64,000 nucleotides of DNA, taken from the NCBI GenBank assembly GCA_003212345.1, contig QCPZ01000006.1, forward strand, positions 1 to 64,000. Reading direction: 5' to 3'. The DNA comes from SAR116 cluster bacterium AG-447-A06 (GTDB taxonomy: Bacteria; Pseudomonadota; Alphaproteobacteria; Puniceispirillales; Puniceispirillaceae). The notes below the pieces were generated by a model, which saw only the letters and a list, made by a program, of their open reading frames with translations, did not search any database and had not been told where the DNA came from. Numbering within the stretch: the first letter of the stretch is position 1; each line of letters begins with the position of its first letter. Both the position numbers and the translations under genes were made by a program. This document shows, piece by piece, positions 53,831 through 63,558 of the stretch.

Positions 53831-54934
53831 ATGCGGCCCATTCTATCAGACATCCAGAATATTCTGGCCACTGCCAGCCTGGCGTTTGCCACAGGCATTG
53901 TTTTTCGCATGTTTGGCCTGCCTGCTCCTTTTCTACTTGGCGCTCTTTTTGGTATTTGGATAACTGGCGCCGCCATTGCTCCCATCCGTAAGAGGCTTGG
54001 AGTTCCGCGTTGGCTTCACGTACCGGTGATCTTAGGGCTTGGCACAGTAATTGGTAGTAACTTTCGTCCTGATGTTTTGGCTCACATCGGGTCATCGGCA
54101 ATTACCGTTGTCGCCATGTTTATTGCAACAATAATAGCAACCCTTGCCGGGCTTACCTATTTGGTGCGGGTTCGCAAATACAGTTTTATCATGGCCCTAC
54201 TAAGCTGCATTCCTGGTGGCCAAGCCGAGGTGACTGCAATAAGCCGCGATCTTGTCCAAAAAGATTACGTTGTAGCACTTTTTCATCTTTTACGGGTTGC
54301 GCTTGTGTTTTGCTCGACACCATTGATACTTGCCTTTGTTGAGGGTGACGCGGCGGTAATAAGATCCAATGACGCTCTCGCTAGCATGCCAGGCATTGCT
54401 GATATTGATCTAAACAGCATGCTTTTATTTTTAATGATTTCGATTTTCAGTCTTCCGGTGGCAATACTTGTCCGATTGCCAATGCCGCATCTTCTTGGCC
54501 CATTACTGACCAGCTCAGCCTTTCATATTTTGGGCCTTGTAGAAATTCCAAGAATTAGCGAATTTGTCATTGTGGCACAGATTGTCATTGGTGCGTCAGT
54601 TGGAGCGCGGCTTGCCTGCGTTCCATTTCGTGAACTTGCGATGTACATCCGGGATGCCACTGTCAACTCAGCCATTGTCCTATCAACATATGGTGTTGTC
54701 GCCTATTGTCTCGCTTTACTGACCGGTATTGATTTCATTAAAATGCTATTGGCATTTGTCCCGGGGGGACTCTACGAAGTAACATTACTGGCACTAATTT
54801 TTGGATTTGATATCGCCTTTGTTGCCTTTCACCACACAATTAGGGTGATGATGGTGTTTTTAGGACTTCCGTTTATCATAACCTTTGCCGAGCGACGTAA
54901 TCTAATAAACCGAAATATTAAATCACCTCATTAA
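53831..54934 (+). CDS. AbrB-family membrane protein
   Basis: A 367-residue inner-membrane protein of the AbrB/AmoA (pfam05145) family with about ten helices in two repeats; FGLPAPFLLGALFGIWITGA and LPMPHLLGPLLTSSAFHILG are the repeated signature, and CIPGGQAEVTAI pairs with FVPGGLYEVTLLAL. The function is not established; it was once mis-annotated as ammonia monooxygenase. It follows the GntR gene by 70 bases with an AGGA ribosome-binding site, so it may be the carrier for the tricarballylate-type substrate. Confidence 0.85.
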   Translation: MRPILSDIQNILATASLAFATGIVFRMFGLPAPFLLGALFGIWITGAAIAPIRKRLGVPRWLHVPVILGLGTVIGSNFRPDVLAHIGSSAITVVAMFIATIIATLAGLTYLVRVRKYSFIMALLSCIPGGQAEVTAISRDLVQKDYVVALFHLLRVALVFCSTPLILAFVEGDAAVIRSNDALASMPGIADIDLNSMLLFLMISIFSLPVAILVRLPMPHLLGPLLTSSAFHILGLVEIPRISEFVIVAQIVIGASVGARLACVPFRELAMYIRDATVNSAIVLSTYGVVAYCLALLTGIDFIKMLLAFVPGGLYEVTLLALIFGFDIAFVAFHHTIRVMMVFLGLPFIITFAERRNLINRNIKSPH

Positions 54935-54970
54935 CCTCTTTACGGGCCTAAAAAGCAAGGGGACACTTTC

Positions 54971-55927
54971 ATGAAAATTGCAGTGCTGGATGATTGGGTT
55001 GAGTGTGCCCGGGATTGTTGCGATTGGAACCGCCTCGGAACAAATCAAGCAGGCACGAAAATCGTGGTTGACATATTCCATGATACAATATCAGGAAAAA
55101 CTTTAGTCAAGAGGCTACAGCCATATGATATTATCTGCATAATGCGTGAGCGCACCCCAATTGATGCGCGATTAATGGATCAGTTGCCAAATTTGAGGGG
55201 CATTATTACCAGCGGCATGCGTAACGCCGCACTTGATATTGCAGCTGCCAAAACACGCGGTATCATGCTTTCTGGGACCGAGTCCCCAGGTCACGCAACG
55301 GCTGAACTTGCTTTTACCCTGATTGCGATGCAGGCGCGCCAGCTGTTTTCCGCCGCGCAGTCAATGGCTGATGGTGGCTGGCAAACCCATCTAGGCCGAG
55401 ACCTACGCGGTGCAAGGCTAGGTATTTTAGGGCTTGGTCGCCTTGGCGGAGCACTTGCAAAATATGGCGCGGCATTTGGTATGAATGTACAGGCATGGTC
55501 TCAAAATCTAACAAAAGACCGCTGTGCTGAAGTCGGAGTTGATTATGTTGATCGTGAAACCCTTTTTCGCACTTCCGATTTCATTTCAATCCACCTTAAA
55601 TTATCTGACCGTGTTCGTCATCTGGTTGGGGTTGATGAATTGGCTATGATGCAGCGCGACTCCTACCTTGTAAACACATCACGCGCTCCAATTATCGATA
55701 TGCACGCCCTGACCGCCGCACTAAAAACAAAAAAAATTGCTGGCGCAGCAATTGATGTTTACGACCTAGAACCTCTACCAAGCAGCGACCTATTACGCGG
55801 AACGACCAACCTTTTAATGACACCGCATATTGGTTATGTGACACGCGAAACAATGAAGATTTTTTACAGCCAGACTTTAGAAGCAATCGAAGCGATGATC
55901 GCTGGCAGGCCAATCCGTCAGCTTTAG
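54971..55927 (+). CDS. D-2-hydroxyacid dehydrogenase family protein
   Basis: A 318-residue NAD-dependent dehydrogenase. The NAD motif is GILGLGRLGGALAKYG, with catalytic Arg in LVNTSRAPIID (about residue 238), Glu in the DVYDLEPLPSS region and His in MTPHIGYVT. Such enzymes interconvert 2-oxoacids and D-2-hydroxyacids. ATG at 54971 follows GGGGACAC. It is on the same strand as the AbrB gene, 36 bases away, so it may finish the catabolism of the same substrate. The specific substrate is not clear. Confidence 0.88.
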   Translation: MKIAVLDDWVECARDCCDWNRLGTNQAGTKIVVDIFHDTISGKTLVKRLQPYDIICIMRERTPIDARLMDQLPNLRGIITSGMRNAALDIAAAKTRGIMLSGTESPGHATAELAFTLIAMQARQLFSAAQSMADGGWQTHLGRDLRGARLGILGLGRLGGALAKYGAAFGMNVQAWSQNLTKDRCAEVGVDYVDRETLFRTSDFISIHLKLSDRVRHLVGVDELAMMQRDSYLVNTSRAPIIDMHALTAALKTKKIAGAAIDVYDLEPLPSSDLLRGTTNLLMTPHIGYVTRETMKIFYSQTLEAIEAMIAGRPIRQL

Positions 55928-56051
55928 AGTTAACATATGGCTCTGATATGACCCAACTCACATATTTGTTGACGAAGACGAAATTTGTAACAAAAATGCA
56001 ATCAATGACCGTCATCAATATCTATTTTTAAGGGCAGAGAGAAGACCATAG

Positions 56052-56900
56052 ATGCGCTTCGACACCTTAACACCTCCCGACGCTCAACCTATTTTCTCAT
56101 TCGCAAATGGTGAAATGGGGTTTATATCTAATTACATCATAAGAATACTCGAAAAACTCACTGGGCAGCCGCGAATACGAAAGCTATATTTTGAATATGT
56201 GAACGACGACTTACCACCGAAGAATTTCTGGTCTGACGCGCTTGATAGGCTAGACATAACAATTAACCTGACCAGGGATGTCAAAGATGGAGTTGCGGTC
56301 ACAATTCCAAAAACCGGTCGAGTTTTGGCCATTTCAAACCACCCTTATGGCGTAATTGACGGCCTAGCGCTATGCGCATCGATGGCTGAAGTCCGAGACG
56401 ATTACAAGATCATCACCCATAGAGTACTTCGTCAAGCGCCAGCAGTGATGGATAAAATCTTGCCCATTGATTTTGATGAAACTGAGGCGGCATTACTCAA
56501 TAATTTGAAAACAAGGGCTGATGCAAAAAAACACCTTAAAAATGGAGGGGCGGTTATTATCTTTCCGGCAGGGGCTATTTCGCTCGCATCAAATTTCTTT
56601 GGTAATGCTGAGGACTCTGAATGGAAAACATTTGCTGCAAAGCTGGCGCAAGTGCCAAACACAACAACCATTCCATTTTATTTTGATGGGCGTAATTCAT
56701 TGATTTATCAGATGGCTCGTCGCATCAGCGTCACTCTCGGCTATTCACTGATGTTTCGCGAAATTTGCAAAAAGATGGGACAAACCGTTTCTTTGCAGAT
56801 GCGCCAACCTATTCAGGCAGAAACATTATCTAAATACAGCAACAGAACCGAAATAACGGAATATTTACGCCACTGCACCTACGGCCAGAAAGCATCTTAA
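56052..56900 (+). CDS. 1-acyl-glycerol-3-phosphate acyltransferase-like protein
   Basis: A 282-residue membrane-associated acyltransferase. The PlsC motif I is ISNHPYGVIDGL (NHx4D, about residues 97-102), and the phosphate-binding motif is GGAVIIFPAGAIS, in place of the usual FPEGTRS. Motif IV is weak. It may acylate lysophosphatidate or a related lipid. It is convergent with the DUF3604 gene, with 15 bases between the stops. The replaced motif III suggests a divergent specificity. Confidence 0.8.
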   Translation: MRFDTLTPPDAQPIFSFANGEMGFISNYIIRILEKLTGQPRIRKLYFEYVNDDLPPKNFWSDALDRLDITINLTRDVKDGVAVTIPKTGRVLAISNHPYGVIDGLALCASMAEVRDDYKIITHRVLRQAPAVMDKILPIDFDETEAALLNNLKTRADAKKHLKNGGAVIIFPAGAISLASNFFGNAEDSEWKTFAAKLAQVPNTTTIPFYFDGRNSLIYQMARRISVTLGYSLMFREICKKMGQTVSLQMRQPIQAETLSKYSNRTEITEYLRHCTYGQKAS

Positions 56901-56915
56901 TTCTGCTCAACCAAA

Positions 56916-59252
56916 TTAACGATAAAGGTAAATCGGGCTAGTCCAGCACAGTGTGCCATCTTCTAGAGTAACGCGGATGAAGACAGGGTTATCACCTTGA
57001 TCTTTAAGGGCAACAGAGCGTTGAAACTGCAATGACTGATGCGGATTGACAGTTGGTAGGCGGAACAGTTTTAAATAGCGAGGCAATACCCCACTATTGT
57101 CAAAAATCTCATCCTCATAACCAATATCTTCCAGAGGTACACCGGCTTTAATTAGCGGTGTTTCTAACTTTAGCGTGCCACGATAAGGGTCTGCAAGCAC
57201 CATGTCAAAACCACCAATATTTCCAGTGGTCAGCGCGCGCCAATTCAATTCGGACTTTGAGGGCTGGTTTAAAACTTTATCCTTATTGAAGAAATTGATT
57301 GCACGAGCGGAGAGGATTTCATTGTCCGACAAAAAAGCAGACCCATCCCAAATAACCTGCCGGAAACGGCCACGATATTCTGCCCCTTCCCACACGACAC
57401 GAATACGTGCACCGAGATCTTCCTGCTTGTAAGGACGAATGGTCTCAATTAGATCCAGCCCGTTGAAAATATCAACCCGTTCGATTGGCACGCTAGCCCG
57501 AATATCAACCCTAATTGACACCTCGCCCGATGGAAGATGAACGATATCACCCATCACGGCATTTTTGGAGGCAATGCCGTGATCGCGCCCATGACGGGGA
57601 TCATCATGAAATTTCGTTCCACCATCAGAAAATTCAGCATCAAACGTAATCAATGGGCGGCCATTTTCACCACCTGTTGTAGCATAGTGATGGCGCTTAC
57701 GAATTGCATCTAAAATAGATGCACGGCTCAAGGTGTCTTTTAAGAAGCATGTCAAGCCACCAACCGCACCAAACAGCGCGGCCCCCGGATAGCTTGCACC
57801 CGGACGGCCCTTGTGGCCATCAGAATTTGCAACAATTCCAACTCGATACCCCAAACGGAAAGCGTCTTGGATCAGCCATTCAAACGTGCCCCAGCTGGAG
57901 TGAATTTCCATCGCCTTTTCAAACCGGCCATCATGGGCCAGCTCAATATCCGCATATCGGCCGCCGCAATGCGCATAGACAACCACGTCATCCTCACCGT
58001 GATCAGCAAAAGCCGAAAACAGTTCACCAGCCGAATTGCAATCAGTTTCTATATCTGAATGATCACTAACCAACGCATGTGATGATCGACGAATGGTTCG
58101 CCCCTCGTTTGGAAAATAGATATTCCGATCACCACCAAGCCCCGTGTTGCCTGACCATTCATATCCCGGGATAGCAACAAATTTACCATCTTCATCAAAC
58201 TGTTTGCACAGTTTGTCCAGATGTGCCCAAAAATCTCCAGTAATCTGGAAATCGTTGCCCTGATGACCAGTTGCATCAACAAAGGCATAATCGCGTGCAA
58301 AGGAAAAATAGGCCTCAGCAGTGCCGGTTCCAATGGTTTCTTCTGATTGTCCATGAAGATCACCCCAGAAATGGCGCGATACGGGCGCAACCTCAATACG
58401 CATTGGGTTTGTGCGGAATACGACCACTCCATCATCATTCAGAAAATCGATATGCAAATCGGTTGGTTGAGCCACCGACAGATCATCAATAACGCCAAAA
58501 AACTCGCCTGGTGCCAGTGTTATTTTGTCGGGCAAGCCCTGTACCGGATGACTAGCTCGAGGGTAGAACACGGCATGACATTGGTTCGATGGGTTTCCCC
58601 ATTTATCCTCGCCCTTGAATTTGATTGAAAAGACCTCATTTACCGCGCGGATTGTTGGAGCAACCGCTAAATATCGATCTGGTTTTCCTGGCACGATTTT
58701 GATGACCGGCTGATTCGGCATTGGCTGATAATTATAGGTGGCAATTGGATCAATTAGAGTGTGAAATTCGTAACTATCTTCACAAAATGTCTGTAGCCGC
58801 ATTCCTGGTGAACCACCTGAGCGGTCACCAAATTTAATAGTAATGGAATCACCTTCACGAAGAAAACCACGAACAACCTTTATATAGAGTGTTCGGTCCC
58901 AGGGCCGCACGTTACCTTTTGGATCATAGTGATAGTTTAGCACCGCGCTGTTAGATGCGGTAATAGTGGTGTAATTCGGTCCAGCCGGATCTTCAAACTG
59001 AGGCCGGGTCTGATCACTAGCAAACCGGAAACACACCCGCATCGAACCGGAGTCATCAATGCCAAATTTACCAGCCGTGTAGGTTAGGATAAAGGTTTGA
59101 TAACTACCCGCCTCAAATTCGCCCGTTGGAGATAGTTCAATGGATCCAAGTTCATGCGATGGAACAGGAAATGTTACAGGTGAACTTGTTGTGCCCCCCG
59201 TCCCGCCACCAAGCAAAACGTCATCACGACTACCCATTGGTATTTCAGTCAT
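56916..59252 (-). CDS. DUF3604 family protein with PHP-like metal motifs
   Basis: A 778-residue protein. The first 300 residues are beta-rich; a PHP-like domain begins at FWGDLHGQSEETIGTG and has the candidate metal ligands in DLHGQS, DATGHQGNDFQ, PGYEWSG, YAHCGGRYADIEL and VANSDGHKGRP. It is the DUF3604 family, which has no reaction I know. No signal peptide is seen from ATG 59252 (GGGG upstream). It lies 96 bases after a TauE/SafE gene on the same strand, suggesting one operon and a link to export or import of an organic anion. Phosphoesterase-like chemistry is only an inference from the motifs. Confidence 0.83.
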   Translation of the reverse strand: MTEIPMGSRDDVLLGGGTGGTTSSPVTFPVPSHELGSIELSPTGEFEAGSYQTFILTYTAGKFGIDDSGSMRVCFRFASDQTRPQFEDPAGPNYTTITASNSAVLNYHYDPKGNVRPWDRTLYIKVVRGFLREGDSITIKFGDRSGGSPGMRLQTFCEDSYEFHTLIDPIATYNYQPMPNQPVIKIVPGKPDRYLAVAPTIRAVNEVFSIKFKGEDKWGNPSNQCHAVFYPRASHPVQGLPDKITLAPGEFFGVIDDLSVAQPTDLHIDFLNDDGVVVFRTNPMRIEVAPVSRHFWGDLHGQSEETIGTGTAEAYFSFARDYAFVDATGHQGNDFQITGDFWAHLDKLCKQFDEDGKFVAIPGYEWSGNTGLGGDRNIYFPNEGRTIRRSSHALVSDHSDIETDCNSAGELFSAFADHGEDDVVVYAHCGGRYADIELAHDGRFEKAMEIHSSWGTFEWLIQDAFRLGYRVGIVANSDGHKGRPGASYPGAALFGAVGGLTCFLKDTLSRASILDAIRKRHHYATTGGENGRPLITFDAEFSDGGTKFHDDPRHGRDHGIASKNAVMGDIVHLPSGEVSIRVDIRASVPIERVDIFNGLDLIETIRPYKQEDLGARIRVVWEGAEYRGRFRQVIWDGSAFLSDNEILSARAINFFNKDKVLNQPSKSELNWRALTTGNIGGFDMVLADPYRGTLKLETPLIKAGVPLEDIGYEDEIFDNSGVLPRYLKLFRLPTVNPHQSLQFQRSVALKDQGDNPVFIRVTLEDGTLCWTSPIYLYR

Positions 59253-59348
59253 AATCAACCCCATAAAGTTTTTATATAATCTAATGTAATTAAGTAATGC
59301 CCACTCCAAGATAGTTGAGAGCAGCGTCACCGGGCACTGATATCTAAA

Positions 59349-60095
59349 CTATAGCCTAGCACTTATCTCGCGCCCGGCAAGTACAAGCCCCGACAAAAAA
59401 ATCAGCCAAATTAATAGACGCTGAAAATGGTGATCACTCAACTGCCGAAATGCAAAAATGCCGCTTTGCGTCCCGATGATCGAAAAAGGGAATGCTATCG
59501 CGACAGTCAACCAGATATGTGGTGCCAGCAGTCCGCGCAAGCCCATCAATATCAGCACCGTTCCAAGCACAATCATATTGAAGGGTTGAACGAGCGCCCG
59601 GCGTTGAGCCTTAGTCCAAGCATACAAAGAACAGCCCATCGTCAAAATCACACCAGACATCCCAGTCATCATACCGGACAGGCCCCCAATAAAGCCAACG
59701 AGAACATCTACCGCAAGATAACGTTTTTTCAAATTTGGTAGCTTTTTTCGAAAAGCAAAAAATCCACCAAACATAAGTAGCAAGCCTGCTACCAACAGCT
59801 TGAGCAATATTATATTGATTAATTCAAGACATAGGTAGCCAATTACAATGCCAATTGATGCTGGCACTAAAAATCGAATTTGATCCCTAAATTCAATTGC
59901 GTTGCGCACCGCATAAAGCCCCTGCAACCCGCCAATCAACGACATTATGACAACTGTTACCACTGCATCTATTGGGGGCATTGCGGCCAGCCACCAGCCA
60001 AGAGCAAATAATCCAGTTCCAAAACCGGCGAGCCCATTGGCAAATCCTCCAGCTAGCGCACCAGCTGCAATTAGTAAAAAAACATCAACACTCAT
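59349..60095 (-). CDS. TauE/SafE family membrane protein
   Basis: A 248-residue inner-membrane protein with seven to eight helices and the TauE/SafE repeat: LAGGFANGLAGFGTGLFALG at the N-terminus and LVGFIGGLSGMMTGMSGVIL in the second half. Members export sulfite or organic anions such as sulfoacetate. ATG at 60095 is preferred to TTG 60110. It precedes the DUF3604 gene and is divergent from a second TauE/SafE gene. Substrate not known. Confidence 0.88.
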   Translation of the reverse strand: MSVDVFLLIAAGALAGGFANGLAGFGTGLFALGWWLAAMPPIDAVVTVVIMSLIGGLQGLYAVRNAIEFRDQIRFLVPASIGIVIGYLCLELINIILLKLLVAGLLLMFGGFFAFRKKLPNLKKRYLAVDVLVGFIGGLSGMMTGMSGVILTMGCSLYAWTKAQRRALVQPFNMIVLGTVLILMGLRGLLAPHIWLTVAIAFPFSIIGTQSGIFAFRQLSDHHFQRLLIWLIFLSGLVLAGREISARL

Positions 60096-60424
60096 TACCG
60101 CGTGCGCCAAACAAAATGTTCAAAGGAAATTAACCTCGCTAACAATCTAAAAATGAACTGCCCGGCCTGATGCACAACTGCTTATCGTTCAGGCTTATCT
60201 TACTAATGCGCATTGACAGATATTTAATGTTTTTTGAATACTACCCAAGATACCGAACGGCTTTACGAATATTTTTTAGGACATAAAAAATTTATGTTAC
60301 CCCTGTGACACCCAAGTAGTTACAAAAATTCTTAAGAAAATTTTTGCGCAAAAATCAGAAGTGCAAATCTCGACCAACAGTTGAAACTTGCTAACTATTA
60401 CCACCCACACTAGGGCCATAACAG
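60096..60424. promoter_or_regulatory. Gap between the two divergent TauE/SafE genes
   Basis: About 330 AT-rich bases with no gene. An AT-only inverted repeat ACATAAA-AAA-TTTATGT sits at 60281-60297. The gap must contain the two opposite promoters; I could not place them. Confidence 0.3.
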
Positions 60425-61201
60425 ATGATAATCGATCATTTCTTAACTGCTGATGCACTCTTTATTTTAATGGCTGTATTTCTCGGCTGTTTTGTTAAGG
60501 GTACATTAGGCTTTGGGCTACCCCTGATTGCAACACCGATTATGATGTTTGTTCTACCACTTCCCGAAATCGTTGCCATTCTTGTACTGCCAATCGCGAT
60601 TGCAAATCTTTATCAAATCTGGCTGAACCGTGCGCACTGGCGAGTCTTACAAAAATTCTGGCCGCTAATTGCAGCATCAACCTTAATTATGCTCTTAGGA
60701 GCGCCAATAATGGTGTTCATGGATGGTGATTTTCTTGGGATTTTAATTGGACTGATGATTTTCCTACATGCGTTGTTATCGGGATTGCCACCGTCACTAC
60801 TGCAAGCTCCATCGCTAACCCCCGGGACCATGCAGAAAATGATCATCCCCGCAGGGGTTGTATCTGGCCTACTTGGAAGCCTTACTAGCATGTATTCATT
60901 TCCGAGCTTGCAACTAATGATGATGATGCGGGTTCCCAAGGATGACCTTAACCTATTGCTTGGAGCATTCTTATCGCTTGGCTATATTGCGCTATGGATT
61001 GGCATTTTGAAAACCGGTTTTCCTGTTGGTAATACTCTTACCCTATCCGCTTTGATGATGATTCCAGCGGTTGCAGCGCAACAGGTCGGTCATATAGCGC
61101 GCCGAAACATCAGTGAGGCAGCCTTTAGACATTTTGTACATTTTGCGTTGGCCTGCGCCGGCCTGATGCTTATGGTGAAGGGCTCAAGTGGGTTAATCTA
61201 A
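60425..61201 (+). CDS. TauE/SafE family membrane protein (second copy)
   Basis: A 258-residue inner-membrane protein with about eight helices. The TauE/SafE pattern is CFVKGTLGFGLPLIATPIMM near residue 20 and GVVSGLLGSLTSMYSFPSLQ in the second half. It is only distantly similar to the divergent neighbour, so not a recent duplicate. It is followed by a GMC oxidoreductase, a cupin and an RraA-family gene on the same strand, which suggests a separate catabolic unit. Confidence 0.88.
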   Translation: MIIDHFLTADALFILMAVFLGCFVKGTLGFGLPLIATPIMMFVLPLPEIVAILVLPIAIANLYQIWLNRAHWRVLQKFWPLIAASTLIMLLGAPIMVFMDGDFLGILIGLMIFLHALLSGLPPSLLQAPSLTPGTMQKMIIPAGVVSGLLGSLTSMYSFPSLQLMMMMRVPKDDLNLLLGAFLSLGYIALWIGILKTGFPVGNTLTLSALMMIPAVAAQQVGHIARRNISEAAFRHFVHFALACAGLMLMVKGSSGLI

Positions 61202-61270
61202 CGAGAAGCGCTCTTATCAAAGACAGAGCAGTTTTCAAATTGCTGAAACTATTTCTTAGGAGAATGGGCG

Positions 61271-62905
61271 ATGGCATCTGCTGGCAATCAACCAGATTAT
61301 ATTATCATTGGCGGTGGGTCTGCGGGATGTGTTTTAGCGGCTCGCTTGAGTACAGATCCTTCTTGCCATGTTGTGCTGCTTGAAGCTGGTGGCGAGGACT
61401 ATAACCCGTTAATTCATATTCCAGCGGGTTATATTAAAACCATGGTGAACCCAGAAATGAACTGGATGTTCGAGACGGAACCAGAAGAGGGCACTGGCAA
61501 TCGGCGTATTGCTATTCCACGCGGCAAGGTTCTTGGCGGTTCGTCGGCAATCAATGCCATGTTATATGTGCGCGGCCAATCAGCTGATTATGATGACTGG
61601 GCCCAACGAGGCAACCGCGGTTGGTCCTATGACGATGTACTACCCTATTTTCGCAAGGCCGAGCATTGTGAACCATTAGCTAATGGCAATGATGATTTTG
61701 ACGATAATCTTCACGGTGTTGGTGGGCCTTTAAATGTTGCTCAGGTTCGGACACGCTACGAAGCTCTAGATAGATTGATAGAAGCGGCTGAAACAATAGG
61801 ATACCCGCATAATAAAGATTATAATGGTGCCACTCAGGATGGGTTTGGTTATTATCAGGTCACACAAAAGAATGGTCTGCGCTTTTCGGCAAAAAAAGCC
61901 TATCTACAACCAAATCGCAAACGGCAAAATTTGCGCATAATAACAAATGCTCACGTTACTGCCATCAGTCTTGATGGGAAGCATGCAACAGGCGTTCGCT
62001 ACCAAAAGCATGGAAAATCTTTTGAAATAATGGCTGGCCGTGAAGTCATCTTATCTGCAGGCGCTATCCAATCACCACAAATTTTAGAACTATCCGGTAT
62101 TGGTGAAGCGGAGCGTTTAAAGGAGTATGGCATTAACGTTCAACATGATCTACCGGGTGTTGGAAGTAACCTTGCTGATCATTATATCTCCCGTCTCTCG
62201 TGGCGACTTCGCCGTGACATTTCATTAAACAATCGGGCCCGCGGACTCGGCCTTGTTGGAGAAATTCTAAGGTACGGCCTAACGCGGCGCGGCCTTCTTA
62301 GCCTCCCTGCAGGCATTCTTAGCGGTTTTGTGCGCTCACGGGAGGGACTTGCAGGACCAGATATACAATACCATATCGCTCATGCCAGTTTTGCCAACCC
62401 AGCTAAACGGGTTTTTGACAAATTTCCTGGCATGACATTTGGCCCTTGCCAATTACGTCCTGAAAGTCGCGGAACTGTTCACATTAAATCAACCAATCCT
62501 TTAGATGCTCCAAAAATCCTTCAGAACTATCTCAGTACTGAAGAAGATTGCAGGGTTCATGTTGCAGGCATGAAAATCGCCCGAAACATAATGCAAAGCG
62601 AGCATATGGCACCACTGGTCGAATCTGAAATGCGACCCGGAAAAGAACTTGATAGTGATGATGCCCTGCTTGCATATGCCCGCGAGACCGGCGTTACGCT
62701 ATATCATCCGGTTTCAACCTGCCGCATGGGGCCAAGCCCAAAGTCAGGTGATGTAGTCGATGCACGGTTGCGCGTTTACAGCATTGACAGGTTACGGGTA
62801 GTTGATGCCTCAATCATGCCAACGCTTGTATCCGGCAATACCAATGCACCGACCATTATGATTGCGGAAAAGGCAGCCGATATGATCATCGCCGATCAAC
62901 GATAG
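61271..62905 (+). CDS. GMC-family oxidoreductase (choline dehydrogenase-like)
   Basis: A 544-residue FAD enzyme that oxidises an alcohol. FAD binding is [16 protein letters not shown] at residues 12-27; the GMC signatures are [19 protein letters not shown] and [15 protein letters not shown]; the catalytic His is in [11 protein letters not shown] and the Asn/His partner in [23 protein letters not shown] lies upstream of ATG 61271. It is 69 bases after the TauE/SafE gene. No betaine aldehyde dehydrogenase is adjacent, so betaine synthesis is unlikely. Confidence 0.92.
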   Translation: MASAGNQPDYIIIGGGSAGCVLAARLSTDPSCHVVLLEAGGEDYNPLIHIPAGYIKTMVNPEMNWMFETEPEEGTGNRRIAIPRGKVLGGSSAINAMLYVRGQSADYDDWAQRGNRGWSYDDVLPYFRKAEHCEPLANGNDDFDDNLHGVGGPLNVAQVRTRYEALDRLIEAAETIGYPHNKDYNGATQDGFGYYQVTQKNGLRFSAKKAYLQPNRKRQNLRIITNAHVTAISLDGKHATGVRYQKHGKSFEIMAGREVILSAGAIQSPQILELSGIGEAERLKEYGINVQHDLPGVGSNLADHYISRLSWRLRRDISLNNRARGLGLVGEILRYGLTRRGLLSLPAGILSGFVRSREGLAGPDIQYHIAHASFANPAKRVFDKFPGMTFGPCQLRPESRGTVHIKSTNPLDAPKILQNYLSTEEDCRVHVAGMKIARNIMQSEHMAPLVESEMRPGKELDSDDALLAYARETGVTLYHPVSTCRMGPSPKSGDVVDARLRVYSIDRLRVVDASIMPTLVSGNTNAPTIMIAEKAADMIIADQR

Positions 62906-63179
62906 GAAATCCTGTAGTAAATTAATTTTTGTCTGTGCCTTGCTGTCGCCAAAAAAATATGATCACATTCCTGTTTGTTATTTCTATATTATCCCGGCTC
63001 AGAGATCCGGGCTGATTACCAAATATCCCTTTGGCTTTTTCATATTGTTAGTCTCCTTGATATAAGCACTCCTGCAACTCAACGATAAAAGAGAAATTTG
63101 ATTACGGCACCTAGTCTTGAATACCAAACTATATCATTAACAACCCGCCCTACGAATCAATTCTCCTGAAGAGGACATA
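62906..63179. other. Intergenic region between GMC and cupin genes
   Basis: About 270 bases without a gene. A CCCGG/CCGGG hairpin at 62994-63012 lacks a T-tract; a small CCAAA/TTTGG hairpin at 63020-63035 is followed by CTTTTTC and may be a weak terminator of the GMC gene. The cupin gene then needs its own promoter. Confidence 0.35.
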
Positions 63180-63554
63180 ATGAACCAAAAGAATACAAAC
63201 TTTTTCAATATTGACGCCATGGAGCAAGGCATCAAAAGAACCCTTGTTGACGGGATTACGACGCGCATTTTCCCCGGTGAACAGGCTATGCTGTCAGTTG
63301 TTAGGATTGCACCAAACGCAGTTGGAGCAATTCATAGTCACCCGCAGGAGCAATGGGGCATAATGCTGGAAGGCAGCGCAGTCCGTATCCAAGGTGGGGA
63401 AGAAATACCTGTCAAGAAAGGGGATTTTTGGTGCAGTCCCGGCAATATCGAACATGGTGTTATTGGCGGACCTGATGGCGCAGTCATTTTAGATGTTTTC
63501 AGCCCTCCACGCCCAGAATATACCCGTCCTGGAAGCGGATTTGAAGCGGAGTAA
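63180..63554 (+). CDS. Cupin-domain protein
   Basis: A 124-residue single cupin. Motif 1 is IHSHPQEQWGIMLEG with the HxH...E metal ligands, and motif 2 is KGDFWCSPGNIEHGV with the last His. GAGGA precedes ATG 63180. It is followed by the RraA-family gene after four bases, so the two form an operon. Small cupins of this kind act as isomerases, dioxygenases or ligand sensors; no specific role can be read. Confidence 0.88.
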   Translation: MNQKNTNFFNIDAMEQGIKRTLVDGITTRIFPGEQAMLSVVRIAPNAVGAIHSHPQEQWGIMLEGSAVRIQGGEEIPVKKGDFWCSPGNIEHGVIGGPDGAVILDVFSPPRPEYTRPGSGFEAE

Positions 63555-63558
63555 ATAA

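Noticed and set aside
53831-54934. Ammonia monooxygenase
   Set aside because: This old label for pfam05145 proteins is unsupported; the sequence is a two-repeat membrane protein with no oxygenase motif.
60281-60297. Inverted repeat ACATAAA-AAA-TTTATGT as an operator
   Set aside because: It is short and AT-only in an AT-rich gap, so it is likely to arise by chance.
61271-62905. Choline dehydrogenase for glycine betaine synthesis
   Set aside because: No betaine aldehyde dehydrogenase, choline carrier or BetI is adjacent, and GMC proteins have broad substrates.
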